A stretch of DNA of 64,000 nt from Trematomus loennbergii (GCA_012861695.1 JAAOOA010000264.1:12501-76500), one strand, 5' to 3'; shown: positions 21,702 through 33,161, counted from the first letter of the stretch. Numbers and translations: made by a program. The notes: generated from the sequence alone by a model not told the origin.

Positions 21702-21869
21702 GACCAGTACAGGACATTCACTAAGAAACTACTTTTATTGTGAAAACACAGTCAGCTGATCGAATGCACCTATTTCCACATCTACACTCCATCAGCTGAT
21801 TATTTCTATTTGCCTCACTTTATGAGCTTCACAACATGTACCTTGTACCGCAGAGTTTGCAACGTCACA

Positions 21870-21875
21870 AATAAA
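21870..21875 (+). terminator. Polyadenylation signal, plus-strand gene
   Basis: AATAAA about 170 bases after the stop of the 61-residue frame. Confidence 0.45.
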
Positions 21876-21962
21876 TGGGGCCAATCTTCAGTCAGATGTG
21901 AATGTGTAATCTAACATTTTCAGTAAGAATAATGGACAAAAGGAGTGCAAATACAAATTCAA

Positions 21963-21968
21963 TTTATT
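21963..21968 (-). terminator. Polyadenylation signal, minus-strand gene
   Basis: TTTATT on the plus strand (AATAAA on minus), about 185 bases past the stop of the cysteine-rich frame and about 95 bases from the opposing signal. Confidence 0.45.
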
Positions 21969-22152
21969 GAAATGTGAACCAAAAGTTAATCAAACATGTT
22001 TTAAATAAAAAGCACATATGGACAGAAGGTGTAAACCTATTAAATGTATAAGTAAACACATTTAGTCAAATAAAGTGACAGACTAGGCCTGTGCAGTGGT
22101 ATCAGCTATGCAGCATCCATCAGGCCTGGTCCTCCTCGCAGAGGAAAGACCC

Positions 22153-23218
22153 TCAGTCCTCTCCAAACCAACAGACAGGACGTCCATCACACGGAGGTTT
22201 CTCCCTGAAGTCTCTGCAGCTCTCTGGACACCACGCTGTCTCAATCCGTCCACACTGAATATGAGAGGGGAAAATGAAAATAATAAATGCTTTAGACAAT
22301 AAGAAATATAAAGTTGACTGTTGAGTTGCTCAGTTTTTTTAGATTGTCAATACTATTACTGTATAACTAATATCTCAGGTTAAGAGGCACCTTCAAATAA
22401 AGATTGGTCTTTAAATACATTTTGTCTTTTGAATTGTTTGTCTAAAGTCAAGGATCTAGAACTGGTACTTATAGTTTTAATGATACAGTCTGGTTATAAT
22501 GCTGTTTGGAGGAGGCCTCACAGGTAAGAGCACTAACTAGCTATCATCACATGTACCTTAGCTTAACTTAAATGTATTAAACGTATAATTAAGTGATGGC
22601 AAAATATAAATAACTAATGTCATGCAAACATATTCATATTTGCTTGATTCCAGTGTTGAATTTAGCACAATTGCATACAAACGTCAAGGGATTTTAAGAT
22701 TCTGAAGTCTTCGTTCTAAATAGAAAATAGCATGGATAATTTACAAAGGCTTTAAAAACACAGCAGGAGCCCAAGACAATTATAAAACTTGTCATTATTT
22801 CAGTACAGTTCAATTGGTTTTATTTTCATAAACGGTTATCAACCGTTAGTGCCAAAGCAGTAGGCTATAATATATTAATTACTGCTGTATAGACTACAGT
22901 ACAACCACTACTTGTTTAGCTAGCATAAATTCAACAAAGCTAGCGTTAGCTGGCTAACTGACGTTATTTTGCCGCTAAACTGCACGATATAAAACGGTGG
23001 TCTTCATAGCGGATTTAATCCTCAATCACAATAATAATATTCAAAGTAATACTGGGGAAGTAATGGGCAAAACTTACCGTTGATTGACGCGCCATGTCAG
23101 CGGACTGGTAGCGACACGGACCGTTAGCCCCGCAGCATCTGGGTTCGACCTGACTGACCGAGCCTCGTCGTTGTGATAGCTCCGCCCCTTCGCTCCAACC
23201 CCCCTCCCTCCCCCACAT
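22153..23218 (-). CDS. Hypothetical two-exon cysteine-rich small protein inside the element
   Basis: Exon 1 ends at 23078 with donor ACG|GTAAGT. Exon 2 is 22254-22153 after a strong acceptor (pyrimidine tract then CATATTCAG). From the ATG at 23218, inside the right TIR, the frame is 80 residues; from 23095 it is 39 residues starting MARQST. Exon 2 encodes CGRIETAWCPESCRDFRE and ends PVCWFGED, with five cysteines in about 28 residues. No family is recognised. The upstream ATG choice is weak because that part is shared with the inverted repeat. Could be a spliced noncoding RNA. Confidence 0.35.
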
Positions 23219-23629
23219 CTACAGGTGAAAATTACTTTTGCGACACATTCATCGCAAGAAGTGTAGCAAAAGTCAAGGCCGCAGATTCGTGATTATACTG
23301 CCACAGAGCAGATGATTATACTGCCACAGAGCAGATTCGTGAAGTGTAATGACTGATTTGAGAGGTTGTAATAACCAAGTTGCAGTTGTAATGGAAAATA
23401 TATTTAAAAAATATATATTTTTCTGCAAGTGAACATTTCATCACTAAGTTCATTTTTTTTCTACAAGCTACAAAACTTTTTTTTTAATTCTGTGACTTCA
23501 AATTTGGTTCACAGATACATGGATATTTTATACAAGTGTAAATGTATGCACACAAGCTCAGATTTTTTTCTGCAAGTGCTCACATCAGGTTTTACACGCT
23601 CTGCATTTTGCACCATATCTACCTTCATA
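23118..23629 (-). repeat. Right terminal inverted repeat
   Basis: Inverted partner of 19777-20273, ending at CACCATATCTACCTTCATA and followed by AGACA. It has a small internal duplication (GATTATACTGCCACAGAGCA twice at about 23290-23335) absent on the left. Confidence 0.9.
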
Positions 23630-23665
23630 AGACACACACACACACACACACCACACACACACGCA

Positions 23666-23730
23666 CTCGGGTCTGACGAGCGCGCAGTGAAGCCCGCCTA
23701 CTGTGATACAGGATCTACATTCTGATTGGC
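23666..23730 (+). repeat. 65-bp direct repeat A (copy at 27246-27310)
   Basis: Starts CTCGGGTCTGACGAG and ends CATTCTGATTGGC, differing from 27246-27310 at two bases. The ATTGG (inverted CCAAT) suggests promoter-derived sequence. Confidence 0.9.
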
Positions 23731-23814
23731 TAAGGCACTTCTGTGCTGAAAACTCTGTGTTACGATTGGCCAAGGGTTCACCAAACAGAGTGAACCCTTT
23801 GTGACCGGGTTGGG

Positions 23815-23842
23815 TTGTGTGTGTGTGTGTGTGTGTGGTGTG

Positions 23843-23873
<31 letters not shown>

Positions 23874-23915
23874 TGTGTGTGGTGTGTGTGGTGTGTGTGT
23901 GTGTGTGTGTGGTGT

Positions 23916-23951
<36 letters not shown>
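23815..23951. repeat. Interrupted (TG)n tract
   Basis: TG dinucleotides with recurrent GGTG interruptions. Long VCVCV or HTHTH frames here are artefacts. Confidence 0.95.
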
Positions 23952-23953
<2 letters not shown>

Positions 23954-24049
23954 AGGGGGGTGAGGGGGAGACAGGAGCCCAAACACACTCACAACTATAA
24001 ATGAACCATAAATAATTTCAATGTTCTTTCATATTGGAAATGGTATGTT

Positions 24050-24775
24050 AGGGTTATGGCCATGTTCTTATGATTTGATGATTGTTTAAATGTATACAGT
24101 TCTGTTTCATATGGGTGTTCCCATAGATCTAGTCTCTTTATTTCCCCTCAAAATGCACCAGATTGATGCATTTAACTCCAACATTAAATACAAAATCTTA
24201 CCGGGGGGGCAGACCCCGGACCCCCTAGAGGAATTGAGGTCCCACTTAAAACATGGATAGGTTCCAAAATATATTTGCACCATTCTTTGAAGTAGTAACC
24301 CATGTCCATATGTTTCTTCTGGGGTAGTAGATGTAAAGTTTAGGGCTATCACTACGGGCAGCAACGCTGTAAATATTCACAAATAAATCCATCAAAATGG
24401 CACCAATAGAAACTGGTAGTGGCCGGCTGGGTGTATAACTCCCGGCCTGACTTATTGTCCCAGTCCGGCCCTGACTGCAGGGGAGCTTGTGAATTGACTC
24501 CAGGTGGAACTAAAGTCTGATTCAACACTTGATTATATTTCACATCATTCAGGCTTTCTTATTGGTCATACGTGCAGAGCTACAGTTTAGTTATGATTCA
24601 TCCAGATCTGTGAAGTAACTAAAGGTATTAAATACATGTAGTGAAGTAAAGGCACATCATTTACCTCTAACTTGTAGTTGGGTAGAAGTACAAGGTAGTA
24701 ACACATGGAAATAGTATTTCAAAATTGTACTTAAGTACAGCACTTGAGTAAATGTACTTATTTACTAATGTTGAC
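24050..24775. mobile_element. Dispersed repeat debris
   Basis: Contains ATCTTACCGGGGGGGCAGAC with CCCCGGACCCCC, TCCCAGTCCGGCCCTGACTG, and then TTGTACTTAAGTACAGCACT with TGAGTAAATGTACTTA. These phrases resemble abundant teleost repeats; the last pair resembles the sequence beside the LINE at 14990. Classification is from memory of such motifs, so moderate confidence only. No gene. Confidence 0.45.
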
Positions 24776-24811
24776 TCCAGTCTTATTCACTTTAGCCAGC
24801 TAGCTTAGCCT

Positions 24812-24861
24812 ACACACACACCACACACACACACACACAACCACACACACACACACACACA

Positions 24862-24942
<81 letters not shown>
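24812..24942. repeat. (CA)n microsatellite
   Basis: Long CA run with CCA interruptions. Confidence 0.97.
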
Positions 24943-24943
<1 letters not shown>

Positions 24944-25215
24944 TTCCACTGATCATAATTACATTGTTGAGGTATACTAAAATAGATTTATACTGTGCAA
25001 TGTTCCAAACTCACATTGGTTTCTCATACAGCATCTCTGTAAAGTATGTGTATTCAGCAGTATTCACTCTCTCCACTAAACGACTCGTTGGAGCTCTTGC
25101 CCCCCCCTCCCTGTGAGCCTAGTGTGCTCCGATTGGTCAGCTCGGCCACTCTGTTCTGATTAGTCAACCACCAGAGAGGCTCCGCCCGCTTTTTTCGGGG
25201 AACATCAGTGTAATA

Positions 25216-25533
25216 ATGGCGTCGGTACAGCTGATATTTTATACGCTAACTAACCGAACTGAACCTACAACTGTTGTTATAGAAGAGTGTGACGGCCCCA
25301 GGGCCTTTGTGCAGGTGTGTTGCAGGTCTTACGATGGGGTGGAGCTGAAGAGGCTAATCAGCGCGATCACGGACACCTCCGTAGCCGGTGCTATTAATCC
25401 CAGCGGCCCGGCGATTCTCTCTCCGACCACCTATCTCTTATTTACCACAATAAATGTGCCGTGGTTTTGTAAACTCGTGTATGACTCCTTGTCTTTCCGT
25501 TGTGGCCTACGAGCCGGTCATAACAAAGAGTAA
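25216..25533 (+). CDS. Hypothetical 105-aa protein
   Basis: Single-exon frame starting MASVQLIFYTLTNRTEP and ending GLRAGHNKE, with TAA and an AATAAA about 12 bases later (25545). Upstream 100 bp holds inverted CCAAT motifs (GATTGG, GATTAG) and CCGCCC. Several cysteines and a hydrophobic C-terminal half are seen but no domain is recognised. Probably transposon-associated. An exon of a larger gene is also possible. Confidence 0.35.
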   Translation: MASVQLIFYTLTNRTEPTTVVIEECDGPRAFVQVCCRSYDGVELKRLISAITDTSVAGAINPSGPAILSPTTYLLFTTINVPWFCKLVYDSLSFRCGLRAGHNKE

Positions 25534-25671
25534 TTATTTACCTGTAATAAACTACTACTGTTTGATGAGAAATCAAATCATGGTTTGCTATATATGAATG
25601 ATATGTTATAGGAGCAAATAATTCAGGGAAGAAAGGATAGGCCTACTTAGTATTTCCATTAAACTTTATTT

Positions 25672-26943
25672 TTAGAAATGTACAAAATGAACGTAAATAT
25701 ACATATATACACGGTATATCATCCATTCCTCTCGCATCTTGCCTGGGTGCAGCCGGTGCCTTTTAGCACGAGGCCTCAGTAGTAGTAGAAGTCCCGTCCC
25801 CGTCATGGATTGTCCGCCAGGATCTGGCTGGACGAAATCAAATGCAAATCACAAAAATTAGAGAAACTTAGTTGTTTTAGATTCGTTAGTAGTAGTTGTG
25901 GTAGGAGTGTAATGAACAGCTTGCCTGCTAATATGCTAACCTAGCTTTGTTTACCTTGGTAGCTAACACGATATGAACGTTAGCTTGGAGGAACGGCAAC
26001 TATAATGCAGTGTAATAAAACTACTATGAACAAAAGCTAGTGGTTCATATTAGGCTAGCAATAACGTGTTTATAATTGCAATCGTATACGGGTATTCTGC
26101 TACGTTCGGTCATACATTGTAACTTGCATGAATACATTGTTTTGCGCTAGCATACAGCTAGCCTCGTTAGCTATACATGCAGTATATGTACTGTCACAAT
26201 GTACGGTAAATCACCCGGAGTATACTGTATGAGTATTCTGTGTGTGACTGCAGACATTCTCCTGCCATGACAAACATGTAAGGCCATCTGCTGACATTGT
26301 AGTTGATATATTTAAACGCTAGCAACGTAGCATAACAAAAATGTTTTTCCGACCTAGGTCTAGCTCCGTGGGTTAGATCGGTAGCATACACGCTAAGCCA
26401 GCTATAATGTAATTACGTTTCGCGACTGACCGCACGGCAAATCACCCGGAGTATACTGTCAATAGGTATTTTGTGTGTGAATGCAGACATTCTCCTGCTA
26501 TGAGATACATGTATGCAAGGCCATCTGCTGATATTAGAGTTGATATATGGAAACGCTAGCAACTTAGTTAGCACAGTTAGCACTGTGTCAATGGCTTAGC
26601 AGTCCAACACAGTTTACACATTTAAACAGTCTTGTTTGATAAATACACAAATAACAATGCAAACTTACAGGTTGTGTACCCGATCTTCCCCTGCTCCAAA
26701 CGGTCCAAACAAGCTGTGCATATCCGGCCTCAAACTGGGCAATGTTTTGGAAGCTTTCGTCTGTGAAATGCCGGTTCTTCGAACCTCTGAAGGAACAGTG
26801 TTAAAAAGAAATTTCAACCACTGACTTCGTCGTGGTTCTTCCGTCGGTAGGACAAACAGCTCAGATTTCTCCTCACATTTCAGGAAACAGGTCCTTGGCA
26901 GTGGCATGACTGGATCGATTGTGAACTGAACCAGAGCTTCCAA
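25672..26943 (-). pseudogene. Decayed THAP-like two-exon gene
   Basis: Exon 1 (26943-26669) starts MEALVQFTIDPVMPLP and includes FVLPTEEPRRSQWLKFLFNT, matching the P...W...F core of THAP zinc fingers. The expected continuation NRHFTDESFQNIAQFEAGYA (the C-x2-H then HFT-ESF part) is present in another frame from about 26790, so one frameshift separates them. The cysteine before HF is not evident. Donor CCT|GTAAGT at 26668; a plausible exon 2 (25827-25672) continues PDPGGQSMTGTG to a stop, with minus-strand AATAAA overlapping 25667. THAP domains bind DNA and occur in P-element-type transposases and host factors. Confidence 0.5.
26206..26610. repeat. ~200-bp tandem duplication
   Basis: Two diverged copies containing AAATCACCCGGAGTATACTG, GCAGACATTCTCCTGC, AAGGCCATCTGCTGA and AAACGCTAGCAAC. 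They lie upstream of the THAP-like 3' exon, in its intron. Confidence 0.85.
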
Positions 26944-27245
26944 CAGTAAATGTTAGGCTGCTGGGTGTGACCATAGCTCTTCGGGATTGGTCCATTTCGT
27001 TCCGGGTACCGCATGACATCAGGCCGTACCCGGAACTAAATGGAAGACTCAAATGGGCAGTGACGTATCTCCAACGAGGCGTTTTGGGGAGGTATTTTCT
27101 GTGTTAGAGTTTACTCGCTACAGGGTGTACTTTGAGGGTTTTGACTCTGCACACCGTTTACATGCATAAAAACCTTCATAACACACAAGGGGATGGGTAA
27201 TAACCGGAAAAGCATGACATGGGAGCTTTAACTGTCACCTCGGGT

Positions 27246-27310
27246 CTCGGGTCTGACGAGCACGCAGTGAAGCCCGCCTACTGTGATACAGGATCTGCAT
27301 TCTGATTGGC
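27246..27310 (+). repeat. 65-bp direct repeat B
   Basis: Partner of 23666-23730. It runs into CAAAACTCGCGGAAGTGATT, an ETS-like GGAAGTG context, again promoter-like. Confidence 0.88.
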
Positions 27311-28130
27311 AAAACTCGCGGAAGTGATTTCAAAACAAAAGCACTCGTTTGCTTGTGTTGATAATTCGTGATCTTCTCGCTCCCAGGAAAGAAACTTAAA
27401 ATAACGAGACTAATGGAGTCTCTGAAAAGGTTCAAATGGGTAGTTTAATTAAGTAACGTGGTTAAAGAACAAGCATGGGTAATGGAGAGACAAAGCCGGC
27501 GTTGTCTTCAGGGAGGCTGCAGCGAAGGAAAGAGGGCGAGCGGTCCTCTGTCCTTTGTTTTTATCCATCTCTCGTCGTCTCCCGCTGTGCAAATAGTGGG
27601 TATTCCCTTCTCATTTGTCGGTTCGATATCGCGAGAACACAGATGATTTCGACATTGATATTCTCTGCCTACTTCCTTAAGCATTTTCTCCTCATTATCT
27701 CTGTCACGACTTTCTATTTAATACCTTATAAACAGCTGTAATACTTAGTTTAGAAGTCCTAGTGGTTCCGCTTCGGCACAGTTCTTATTTTACGGAAATT
27801 CCCTCTGACGTCATAGCTTCTCACGTATCTGTAAACACTACTATCAACTAGACCTTCATTTAATATTCAGCAGTAATAATATCTTAACGTCTATTGATGT
27901 AAGTTTTAAAGTCCGTACGTTTGTGTGTAACACTCCAAGTCCTTTTCACTTTACATTCAGAAAACGTAACATTAGTCACAAGCTAACCGGATAAAGGATT
28001 TTTCAGAATAAAAGCTTGGCATTGATTTCCTGAGAACTTCCGGGCTTTTCCACAATAAAACAGCTTTAAACTGACGATATGTTTTAGACTGAATTATGCT
28101 GTTTAACATTGATTTTAATTTCTAACACTT
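27311..28130. other. Spacer with one weak N-terminal frame
   Basis: A frame at 27475 begins MGNGETKPALSSGRLQ, an N-myristoylation-like start, and runs 88 codons without a recognised domain or clear donor. It could be a first exon but I do not support it as a gene. The ~40-bp block around AACAAAAGCACTCGTTTGCT at about 27328-27349 reappears inverted at 32118-32157. Confidence 0.3.
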
Positions 28131-28514
28131 GGAACGTTGATAATATTATAAACAAGGGGAAACGAGGTGAATTTAGCGATCACAACGAAAACGGCCAAGA
28201 CACACATTGAGCCCAGAAAATGAATGTTATTAAGGACTGTAATGTAAATATAATAAGTCTATGTCTAAAATGGACAACATTGTTAGGAGATTTAAACTAT
28301 ACAGCGATTCTGCACTGCGGTCACTCAGCCGTCTCTCCACGTTGTTTTTTCAAATCAGCTGCTCTTCATTTTATTTTTACAATTTTTTTTACCACAAGTT
28401 CTTAATAAAACTGACACTGTTGGACTCGGTATTAGTTTGCCTGCTACTAACAATACATTGAAGTACTTTCACTGTGTATTTTTGGAGAAATCCTCTGTCA
28501 AAGTCCCCTCCTGA
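28131..28514 (+). repeat. Left arm of ~4-kb inverted repeat pair
   Basis: From GGAACGTTGATAATATTATA to AAAGTCCCCTCCTGAG, the stretch matches the reverse complement of 31763-32117 at high identity with small indels. Both arms contain the frame MSKMDNIVRRFKLYSDSALR, which therefore is repeat, not two genes. Confidence 0.92.
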
Positions 28515-30650
28515 GAACAAAAGCAAGCCACTTCTGCTAAGTTTGATGAGGGAATTCTTTTTTGTTGTCATTAGTTCTTCGTGAGATTGATCCTGTTGGA
28601 CTCAGTACTACTGAAACCCCCACAAGTACTATGAAGTACTTTTACTGTGTAGTTACTTTATAAACTCTGAATCTTGTGGTGCTTGAAGAAATACAGACTG
28701 GTTAAGCCGGCCAGGTTATATATATGCCCTTTTTTGCAATATTTATTAAAATGTCACTAGTTATTTAAACAAACCACTATCTGAGGATAATACAAGCAAC
28801 CATAAAACGCCCTTTATCTCGAGAGCCATTGAAGCCCATGAAGAATTTATCCTTCCACAAATCTTTTCATCTGCTGTATTAATAAAGTTGCCACGTGTTT
28901 TCAAATTCAAGTTAAGGCACTATCTGTGCAGAACATGAACCTTTTAACTGCCAGACCAAGAAAAAAGCTATGGAACAATTATTTGTTTGCATTTTTTTAT
29001 CAAATGGGCCACAACTAACCACAAACACTTTTTTGACTGACCACACAGTTTTGTTTTTTTGAGCCTCTACCACTGGTCGAGCTGGCCTTCTATGGTAAAA
29101 GTGCATTTTCAACAATCATCATACAGTACAGTATTTGTATGCATCAAACTCAAATAAAACACAAACTCAAATAAAAAATATTATTTTATGGAAAATGAGC
29201 AATATATAGATATATTCATAAAAGAAAATAAATTATAATTGTAAAAAAAGGAAAAAAGTAATGTTAAGTGTTTTTCATAATAAAAAAAGACTTGCTCATC
29301 TTACTGTAGATGCTGAATTGGCCTAACAAGAAACCACTGGCCTAACAGCAAATGTCTATATCCTGTGTTGGCCTAACTTGCTCATCTGTGTGCAACTTCG
29401 GGCTGAATGCCATGCATGAAAGCTGCTTTATGAATTATTATCACTCTTCACTCTGAGAATCATAAGGCAGTACTAGATGTAGTAATATTACCACAAATCT
29501 AGCCATTTATTTACCATATTTTATTGAAAAACATCTCTGAAACTCTGAAAAAGTCATATTGCTAGTTTACCATAAAAGGCCAATTCGACCGGTTGGTTGA
29601 GCATATTTTCAAAAAAATAATTACACCCTTTTTTTGTGCATCAAGTTATCTGATTATGTTCACTCAGTGCTCTGACACTAAAATATGTCAAAAATGACAT
29701 GGTTATCTTACAAAAGTTGACCAAAAAGAGTGATTTCGTCAGCAGTGATCTTTAGCATGCCAACTTTCTCAGTTGAAGCCATAGACTGTATATATAAATA
29801 CAAGTTGAAGCTAGCTGAAGGGCTTTCTATTCGAACCACAGTGACATCTAGAGGTTGTTTTGTGCATAACATGTCTACCAAATTGTAGAGCTGGCTGAAT
29901 CAGATGGAGTAACACTTTTTAATTTATTTTTCAACAAGATATCAAGACACAAAAGGAGCTCTACCAAATGGTGGCGCTGGCTGTTTAAAGGGTTACTGTT
30001 TTGGCAGAGCCAGAGAAATCAAAATCTGGCTCCAGTCCAGCAGGTGGAGACAGGGAGCCTAGGGTCTGTGCTTCCACTGAGGAGGTGGCTCAAAGGAAGA
30101 GTGTGCCACTCCTAGTTAAGGAGCTTAATGCAACACACCTGGGAAGGCACGCTCTCAGCAGAGAAGCAAACAATTCACTGGAGAGGAGAAAGACTCAAGG
30201 ATTCAACCAAAGACGCTGCTGGTGATATATTTTGTAAATGTATTTTTCTGTTGGAACCATGTTTTATTAAGATGAATTATTATTTCTAGTTTATGAAGTT
30301 AAGCTAAAACATAAGATGCTGGATTATAATTTACTTTGTTGAGAGGCAATTATTTTTGTTTAAGTGTTAAGTTTAATTATAACTTGAGATGAAGTGAATG
30401 AAAGTGTGTTTTGTGTTTAAGGTTTTCAACCTGAATGAGCATCAGAAGGCTATCAAGAGGCTAAATGAAGCGGAAATAATTCTGCAATAACTCGAAATAA
30501 AGAGGAGAATGATGCAAATCTGAGTTGTCCCATGTGTCCTTTTGGAGGGAATCGGGCCGTTTTCAAGTTTGGGCAGAAGTCAATCATTAAGACCAGATCA
30601 TAACTTGACAGTTACAAATATTCTTCATTTGCAGTATTTTATTTTAAAAG
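28515..30650. other. Interior of inverted-repeat pair; no supported gene
   Basis: AT-rich sequence with short frames. The best, 30001-30225, ends QGFNQRRCW and has no known domain. CCATAGACTGTATATATAAA at about 29780 is a dispersed fish repeat motif, also at 20485. Confidence 0.35.
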
Positions 30651-30653
30651 TGT

Positions 30654-30806
<153 letters not shown>

Positions 30807-30827
30807 CACCATGCAAATGTTCCAATC

Positions 30828-31278
30828 AGGGTTCATACACTTTTTCACCAATGCTTCTCCATGACCTATACCTCATTTTCCATGACCAAAAACATGACTC
30901 TGTCTCAGCGGTTCCACTGAAAATGGTTTATTTTAACATGGAACAGGAAAATAGGGTCTGAAACATGTTGTCCCTTTCTAAAACAAATCCAATAATAGGC
31001 TTACTAGCTTCTACAGGCTAAAGCAACTAAAATCTCTCACCAGCAAAATACCTCGTCAGTTAAATGCCATTTTACGTTTCATTACTATACAGTATTTATT
31101 ATCATTATAGTATTACTATTTTGGCGATTAGATAAAATATAAATTATATTTGATGCAATTTAGTCACATTTCCATGACTTTTCCAAAACTTTGGGGAAAA
31201 TATTGTTTTCCAGGGCCTGGAATTAGCATTTTGAATTTCCATGACTTTTCCAGGTTTTTAATGACCGTAAGAACCCTG
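30828..31278. mobile_element. MITE-like repeat with CAGGGTTC ends
   Basis: Starts CAGGGTTCATACACTTTTTC and ends GACCGTAAGAACCCTG, giving short imperfect inverted termini, with internal TTTCCATGACTTTTCCAGGT. This pattern is a common teleost hAT-like MITE. No clear target duplication is visible. Confidence 0.5.
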
Positions 31279-31762
31279 TCTAATACAAGTAAGTATAAGT
31301 ATAATGGAAAAGTAAACAAAAAAAGTTTCATAGGAGGATGTGGAATTATTTTCTCTCACCGTACACAATCAAACAATCTATAATTTAGCTCTGGCCTTCA
31401 CTCACAAAAAAACATTTAGTTGAATTGGACACATTTTTCGAAGCTCTGACATGCAATGACTGGGACTGGTGGAAGAATCAGAGAGGAATGAACTAGGAGC
31501 AGAGAAATAATCATATTTTAAAAGACAGCAGCCCCATAAGAGGCCAACAAGAGTCACAAGGGTGTGTCACTTTGCTGAAGGATAGACCAGCTGTCCAGGC
31601 CAGACTCTAAAGACTCCATGGTGTAAAATGCTGCTGCTGCAGTACTAGTGCTGATATCATGTCTACCATCCTCTTAAATACTCTGTCCAACAATATAAGT
31701 CTCATGAAGAAAGGTGTTTTAACGTTTATTCAAAAATAGTAGAGAAACATGCATTCTAGTAC

Positions 31763-32117
31763 TCAGGAGGGGACTTTGACAGAGGATTACTAAAAAAAAA
31801 GTAATTTTATTGTTGGTAGCAGTCAAAATAATACCGAGTCCAACAGTGTCAGTTTTATTAAGAACTTGCGGTAAAAAAAAAAATGAAGAGCAGCTGATTT
31901 GAAAAAACAACGTGGAGAGACGGCTGAGTGACCGCAGTGCAGAATCGCTGTATAGTTTAAATCTCCTAACAATGTTGTCCATTTTAGACATAGACTTATT
32001 ATATTTACATTACAGTCCTTAATAACATTCATTTCTGGGCTCAATGTGTGTCTTGGCCGTTTTCGTTGTGATCGCTAAATTCACCTCGTTTCCCTTGTTT
32101 ATAATATTATCAACGTT
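31763..32117 (-). repeat. Right arm of ~4-kb inverted repeat pair
   Basis: Inverted partner of 28131-28514. Beyond it, 32118-32157 matches the inverted block near 27328-27349, showing the pair once extended further and that about 780 bp was gained on the left or lost on the right. Confidence 0.92.
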
Positions 32118-32157
32118 CCTAGCAAACGAGTGCTTTTGTTTTGCTTCCGCGAGTTTC

Positions 32158-33050
32158 GCGCCCCCCCCCTCCCCCCTCCCCCTCTCCCCTCACTCCAATG
32201 ACCATTAGACCATTTAGTAAGGTAAAAAAACAAAAAGCAAAAACGCCTCGCAGACACTCTTCCGTTTACTTGTTTAATAAAGAAAAACAAATGGTCCGTA
32301 GATACACGGATTCATCTCCCTCCATCATGTTGATTTGAATCAGAAGTTCTGAACATGAGCCCGCCCCGCTCGACCTTCTGAGCCAATCACAGCGCGATAA
32401 TGACCTGCCTTCCAAACCATACTCCTTCCGTTTCCACTATACTTTCTCTCACACATACATGTATTATTCTCTTGCATACATATAATGTCTTCATACATGC
32501 ATATATTATTTATAATATTAAATGTAAACATTGAATGAATGTGCATGAGAGCAAAATGTATAAATATGAGCATTAAATATATGAATATGAGAACAAAATG
32601 TAAAAATGTGTTAGTGAAAAACTTATAAATGTGTGAGTGACAATGTATGAATGTGTGCATTGAAATATGATATGAGAGCAGAATGTATGAATGTGTGAGT
32701 GTAAATATGTATGTAAAAGGAGAATATACGTGTAAGAGTGAAAATATATGTATGTAAAAGGAAAATGTATGTGCGTGAGAGGACCAGTATGAATTACGGC
32801 CTGTACGGCCCCTCATACTTATTCACTTTAGCCAGCTAGCTTAGCCTAGCACCGGCACAGCATTTATTTAATGATTTATTTAGAGCCATTCACCAATTGG
32901 GGAGTTTTCAGTGAGCAGAGCTTCTCTCACACACACACACACACACACCACACACTAACACTCACACTCACACTCACACTCACAACCTGACAACAGAATT
33001 ACCGTTTAGATTTGATAACTTTATAGAAAAAGGACACTTCAAAAAAGTTA
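32158..33050. other. Spacer, no gene seen
   Basis: C-rich patch at 32160-32195, then AT-rich DNA with decayed ATGTATG/ATGAATGTG repeats (32440-32790), a (CA)n at 32930-32950, and the 30-bp TTATTCACTTTAGCCAGCTA repeat at 32819 shared with 24783. Confidence 0.4.
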
Positions 33051-33118
33051 TGTGTGTGTGTAGCGAGAGATCACACATATTTCAATATAAAATAATAAAG
33101 TGTAAAGTGGATTCTTAC

Positions 33119-33161
33119 CCGAGCTCCTCAGCAGAAGCAGCAGCAGCAGCAGCTGATCCAT
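33119..33161 (-). CDS. Signal-peptide exon, probable exon 1 of the SRCR-Ig receptor
   Basis: Minus-strand exon reading MDQLLLLLLLLRSSG with donor TCGG|GTAAGA after one base of the last codon (phase 1). This matches the incoming phase of the 33-nt exon at 18248-18280 and of the SRCR exons. The M-x-x-poly-Leu-RSSG pattern is a standard cleavable signal peptide. It lies 15 kb upstream of the linker exon, with the transposon cluster between. It may instead belong to another local receptor gene. Confidence 0.6.

Larger units (their letters stand above)
19777..23629. mobile_element. Symmetric element with ~500-bp TIRs and two convergent small genes
   Basis: A 3.85-kb unit bounded by long inverted repeats (19777-20273 and 23118-23629) that start TATGAAGGTAGATATGGTGC at both outer ends. 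The five bases AGACA sit immediately outside each end, a plausible target-site duplication. Just inside each repeat is a candidate first exon with a good donor, and the two predicted transcripts converge on polyadenylation signals about 95 bp apart. No transposase is recognisable, so it may be non-autonomous or of an unknown class. I cannot name the family. Confidence 0.75.
25080..27229. mobile_element. THAP-bearing TTAA-type element with convergent frames (boundaries approximate)
   Basis: The right end reads GCATGACATGGGAGCTTTAA, and its reverse complement TTAAAGCTCCCATGTCATGC resembles termini of abundant fish TTAA-inserting elements. The left part carries GATTGGTCAGCTCGGCCACT promoter-like sequence. 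Inside are a plus-strand 105-residue frame and a minus-strand two-exon THAP-like frame whose predicted 3' ends converge near 25.6 kb. A matching left terminus was not found. Confidence 0.5.

Noticed and set aside
27458..27741. Possible myristoylated protein MGNGETKPALSS
   Set aside because: Attractive N-terminus, but no donor, no domain and no continuation were found.
28220..28461. Frame MSKMDNIVRRFKLYSDSALR as a gene
   Set aside because: Present identically in both arms of an inverted repeat (also 31719-31991 minus) and without further coding support.
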